From: Patescibacteria group bacterium
GTDB taxonomy: Bacteria; Patescibacteriota; Patescibacteriia; Patescibacteriales; Patescibacteriaceae
Length of the DNA stretch: 50,505 bases
Reading direction: 5' to 3'
Assembly: GCA_030583705.1 (NCBI GenBank)
Contig: CP129471.1
Coordinates: forward strand, 1 to 50,505
In this document: positions 48,801 to 50,505 of the stretch, in pieces
Position numbering within the stretch: the stretch's first letter is position 1
How the letters are laid out: every line of letters begins with the position of its first letter
Position numbers and translations under genes: made by a program
Notes under the pieces: generated by a model
What the model saw: the letters and a program-made list of their open reading frames with translations, nothing else
What the model was told of the DNA's origin: nothing
The model's database searches: none

Positions 48801-48834
48801 AAAAAAAGAACCGCTGGGCTTACCATGCGGTTCT
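48801..48834 (-). terminator. Terminator after the tautomerase-like gene
   Basis: On the minus strand AGAACCGC/GCGGTTCT with a 12-nt loop, then a run of seven T. Confidence 0.85.
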
Positions 48835-48850
48835 GTTACTTAGAGATTAT

Positions 48851-49444
48851 TTATTTTATTTCTCGGAGTATAAATGTTAGAAAAATTAGGCAACTTGAAA
48901 GAAAAAAGTTTGCGCTATCCGTTAAGAAAAGATTAATTAGGAGTTGCCATGTCTTGGGCTCGGGTGAGGACATCATCCCTGTGAATATACTTAAGAAGAG
49001 AAGACCACCTATACCAACGTATATTATTACTAATAAATATAAACTGATACTGTTAAGCACTTTTGATATTTTTTCCCATGTGCTTTCTTCCTTCTGATTT
49101 GTGTCCGAACTCCAAAACCCCTCTTCAGGTTTAAAGCGATGAATAGAACATTCTACTTTTGCTGTGGGGTAGAGTTTTTTAACTGCTGAACCTACGTCTT
49201 TTGCAAGTTTTTGAAGAATTTTTGTAGTTCTTTTTGGCTTATTAAAGACTTCTATCTCGACGATTATTTCATTACCCAGTCCATACTTCATGGAGTCGGG
49301 TGGGAATAAGCACGTCATGTCGTTTTCGTCTTTGAGTTCCATTTCAGGAATCTCTATTACCGCCGCAACGATCTTTTTATGAAGAGTGTTGAGTTCTTCT
49401 TCGCTTTGACCATCCTTTAAGCACCATACTTTAATTATTGGCAT
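48851..49444 (-). CDS. Tautomerase-like N-terminal domain fused to two membrane helices
   Basis: Residues 1-115 look like a tautomerase-superfamily (4-oxalocrotonate tautomerase/MIF-type) domain: MPIIKVWCLKDGQSEEELNT with a potential catalytic Pro after the start Met, HKKIVAAVIEIPEMELKDEN, NEIIVEIEVFNKPKRTTKIL and LAKDVGSAVKKLYPTAKVEC. A linker (WSSDTNQKEEST) leads to two membrane helices (ISLYLLVIIYVGIGGLLFLS and FFLSSCLIFLTFIL). The membrane fusion is unusual for this family. 41 bp downstream of the 267-residue membrane-protein gene, probably the same operon. Confidence 0.65.
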   Translation of the reverse strand: MPIIKVWCLKDGQSEEELNTLHKKIVAAVIEIPEMELKDENDMTCLFPPDSMKYGLGNEIIVEIEVFNKPKRTTKILQKLAKDVGSAVKKLYPTAKVECSIHRFKPEEGFWSSDTNQKEESTWEKISKVLNSISLYLLVIIYVGIGGLLFLSIFTGMMSSPEPKTWQLLINLFLTDSANFFLSSCLIFLTFILREIK

Positions 49445-49485
49445 TTCTGCTCCTTTTTTGATTAATTGTTTAACTTATTATTTTT

Positions 49486-50289
49486 TTACTCCTGCACTAA
49501 CTGCTTAATATATGCTGTATCTTTAGCATATCCATTAGCGCAGAAGTAATACACTAATTTATAACAAACCTCGTCCCTAATTTCTTGTGGAGTATTAATA
49601 ACATCGAATGCTTCCATGAGCTTATTAAAGGGAGGATAGTCCTCAGTTCCTTCCGATTCGGGTATTTGAGGTACTATCGAGAACATTAGCTTATTAAAGC
49701 TATAGTTTGGAGAAGTACCATCTGTTTCTTCTTCAAAGCCTTTACCTTGAATTAGAAGCTGCACCCAATTAGTAAAGCCTGAAGGAGAAGTTACTAACAG
49801 ATCATATACTTTTTCAATTACTACTTCATTAAACATTTCTTTTATCTGATCGTATTCTTTATTCAGCTCCAAGTTATAGTAATTGAAGAAGTTGTTATAG
49901 AAAAATCCTAGATGAAGCATTGGTACTTCGTCCAATTTTCTTCTGAATTTTTCTACTAAGAATTGTTTCAATACAATGTCCAGTCCATTCTTTTTATACT
50001 TCTCAAACCCGAATACATTAAGAGAGGTGAATGCATTCTCTAACGCATCCTCTAATGAATTTTTAGTAAAGGGTGACAAGAGAGTTTGCATTGTTTTCTT
50101 CCTCCACATATAGATCTGGGCTATGACTAAAAAGCCGAGAACGCCAACTATAAGAAATGCTGCAAAAGATCCTTTGTTGAGGGGAAGTAGATTCTCTAAT
50201 GTTTTTTGGAATCCTTCTGAGAATCCCGCAAACACCGATATAACTAGTAATATAACAGTAAGTATTAATGCAATTTTTCTTTTTCTCAT
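49486..50289 (-). CDS. Membrane-anchored protein of unknown function, 267 residues
   Basis: Two N-terminal hydrophobic segments (IALILTVILLVISVFAGF, residues 6-23, and SFAAFLIVGVLGFLVIAQIY, 41-60) are followed by a ~205-residue helical, cytosol-type domain rich in aromatic residues (LHLGFFYNNFFNYYNLELNK, EVCYKLVYYFCANGYAKDTA). No family is recognised. It heads an operon with the tautomerase-like membrane protein, under a promoter with the duplicated upstream element and a leader hairpin. Confidence 0.65.
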   Translation of the reverse strand: MRKRKIALILTVILLVISVFAGFSEGFQKTLENLLPLNKGSFAAFLIVGVLGFLVIAQIYMWRKKTMQTLLSPFTKNSLEDALENAFTSLNVFGFEKYKKNGLDIVLKQFLVEKFRRKLDEVPMLHLGFFYNNFFNYYNLELNKEYDQIKEMFNEVVIEKVYDLLVTSPSGFTNWVQLLIQGKGFEEETDGTSPNYSFNKLMFSIVPQIPESEGTEDYPPFNKLMEAFDVINTPQEIRDEVCYKLVYYFCANGYAKDTAYIKQLVQE

Positions 50290-50306
50290 TTTTAGCTTAG
50301 ATTTAG

Positions 50307-50372
50307 TTTATGATTAAGAAATAACTCTTTAGGGCTAAAACCTAGAAAATAGAGCTATTTCTTAACCATAAA
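50307..50372 (-). promoter_or_regulatory. Long leader hairpin upstream of 49486-50289
   Basis: TTTATG, TTAAGAAATA and CTCT on one arm pair in register with AGAG, TATTTCTTAA and CATAAA on the other (20 bp with two 1x1 mismatches), closed by TAGG/CCTA. It begins 17 nt upstream of the ATG. Confidence 0.65.
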
Positions 50373-50406
50373 TTATTAAATTGTAAGGAACTAAGCACTA
50401 TCTTAT

Positions 50407-50435
50407 ATAATAGCATATTGTATGGATATTGTCAA
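50407..50435 (-). promoter_or_regulatory. Promoter of 49486-50289
   Basis: TTGACA (50430-50435), 17-bp spacer, TATTAT (50407-50412) on the minus strand, adjoining the duplicated element 50428-50482. Confidence 0.75.
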
Positions 50436-50482
50436 TAGTGAGGGCTGAATTCAAGCCTGAAGTGCACTTAATATAATAAATA
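50428..50482 (-). repeat. 55-bp promoter-upstream element, copy 2
   Basis: Second copy of the block at 48586-48640, about 46 of 55 positions identical, in the same orientation and the same place relative to the -35 box. Confidence 0.75.
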
Positions 50483-50505
50483 CTTATTTTTTAGTTAAAC
50501 TATTT

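Overview
The window reads as a chromosomal segment of an AT-rich, small-genome bacterium, most likely a member of the Patescibacteria (CPR), Parcubacteria-like. This is inferred from the gene set rather than from 16S: a short YidC, a TrbC/VirB2-like pilin with a cysteine-rich tail, adenosylcobalamin-dependent ribonucleotide reductase, few biosynthetic genes, many small proteins of unknown function, and start codons mostly preceded by plain A/T-rich leaders instead of Shine-Dalgarno sequences. Well-formed sigma-70-type promoters (TTGACA, 16-17 bp, TATAAT) and intrinsic terminators are frequent. TGA is used as a stop (for example the phosphatase at 9118-9564), so the standard bacterial code applies.

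Layout. 1-2900 is the origin region: the start of dnaA (minus, cut by the window edge), then rpmH-rnpA-yidD-yidC (plus), a possible small minus-strand RNA, and an AT-rich stretch with DnaA boxes that is the best oriC candidate. 2800-5600 has minus-strand tRNAs (Cys, Val, Ala, Arg), a secreted 3D-domain protein, a membrane protein and a methyltransferase. 5700-13300 is housekeeping: bactofilin, ClpP, L19, a tyrosine phosphatase, TsaE, LspA, a DksA-like protein, RNase III, NusB and L32. 13400-17950 holds a GH1 glycosidase, a DMT transporter, an O-antigen-ligase-like protein and an RsuA-family pseudouridine synthase, ending at tRNA-Ser(CGA).

18170-23885 is an accessory island beside that tRNA: a six-gene plus-strand operon with an XRE controller, a HaeIII-like restriction enzyme and its GGCC-type C5 methyltransferase, then a second, different C5 methyltransferase joined to a GHKL-ATPase/HEPN fusion and an HNH-like protein. 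The last three form the best candidate for an undescribed defence module. A GC-rich structured patch (23886-24060) lies at the right edge.

24100-35900 is mixed: a MurL-like epimerase, DUF1653, a TspO-like protein, a HAD hydrolase, a frameshifted GtrA gene, and a cobalamin cassette (ECF S component, NrdJ, cob(I)alamin adenosyltransferase), followed by ArsR, TrhO and lipoproteins. 35900-48100 returns to core functions: Lgt, CIRCE-controlled groES-groEL, a solute-binding lipoprotein, a pilin, a RodZ-like protein, RecA, the rpsF-ssb-rpsR-efp operon with an S6:S18-type leader, a TRM11-like methyltransferase, a candidate structured RNA, YchF and tRNA-Asp. 48200-50505 has small conserved-looking unknowns, including a tautomerase-like domain fused to membrane helices. 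Two of these transcription units share a duplicated 55-bp promoter-upstream element and long leader hairpins.
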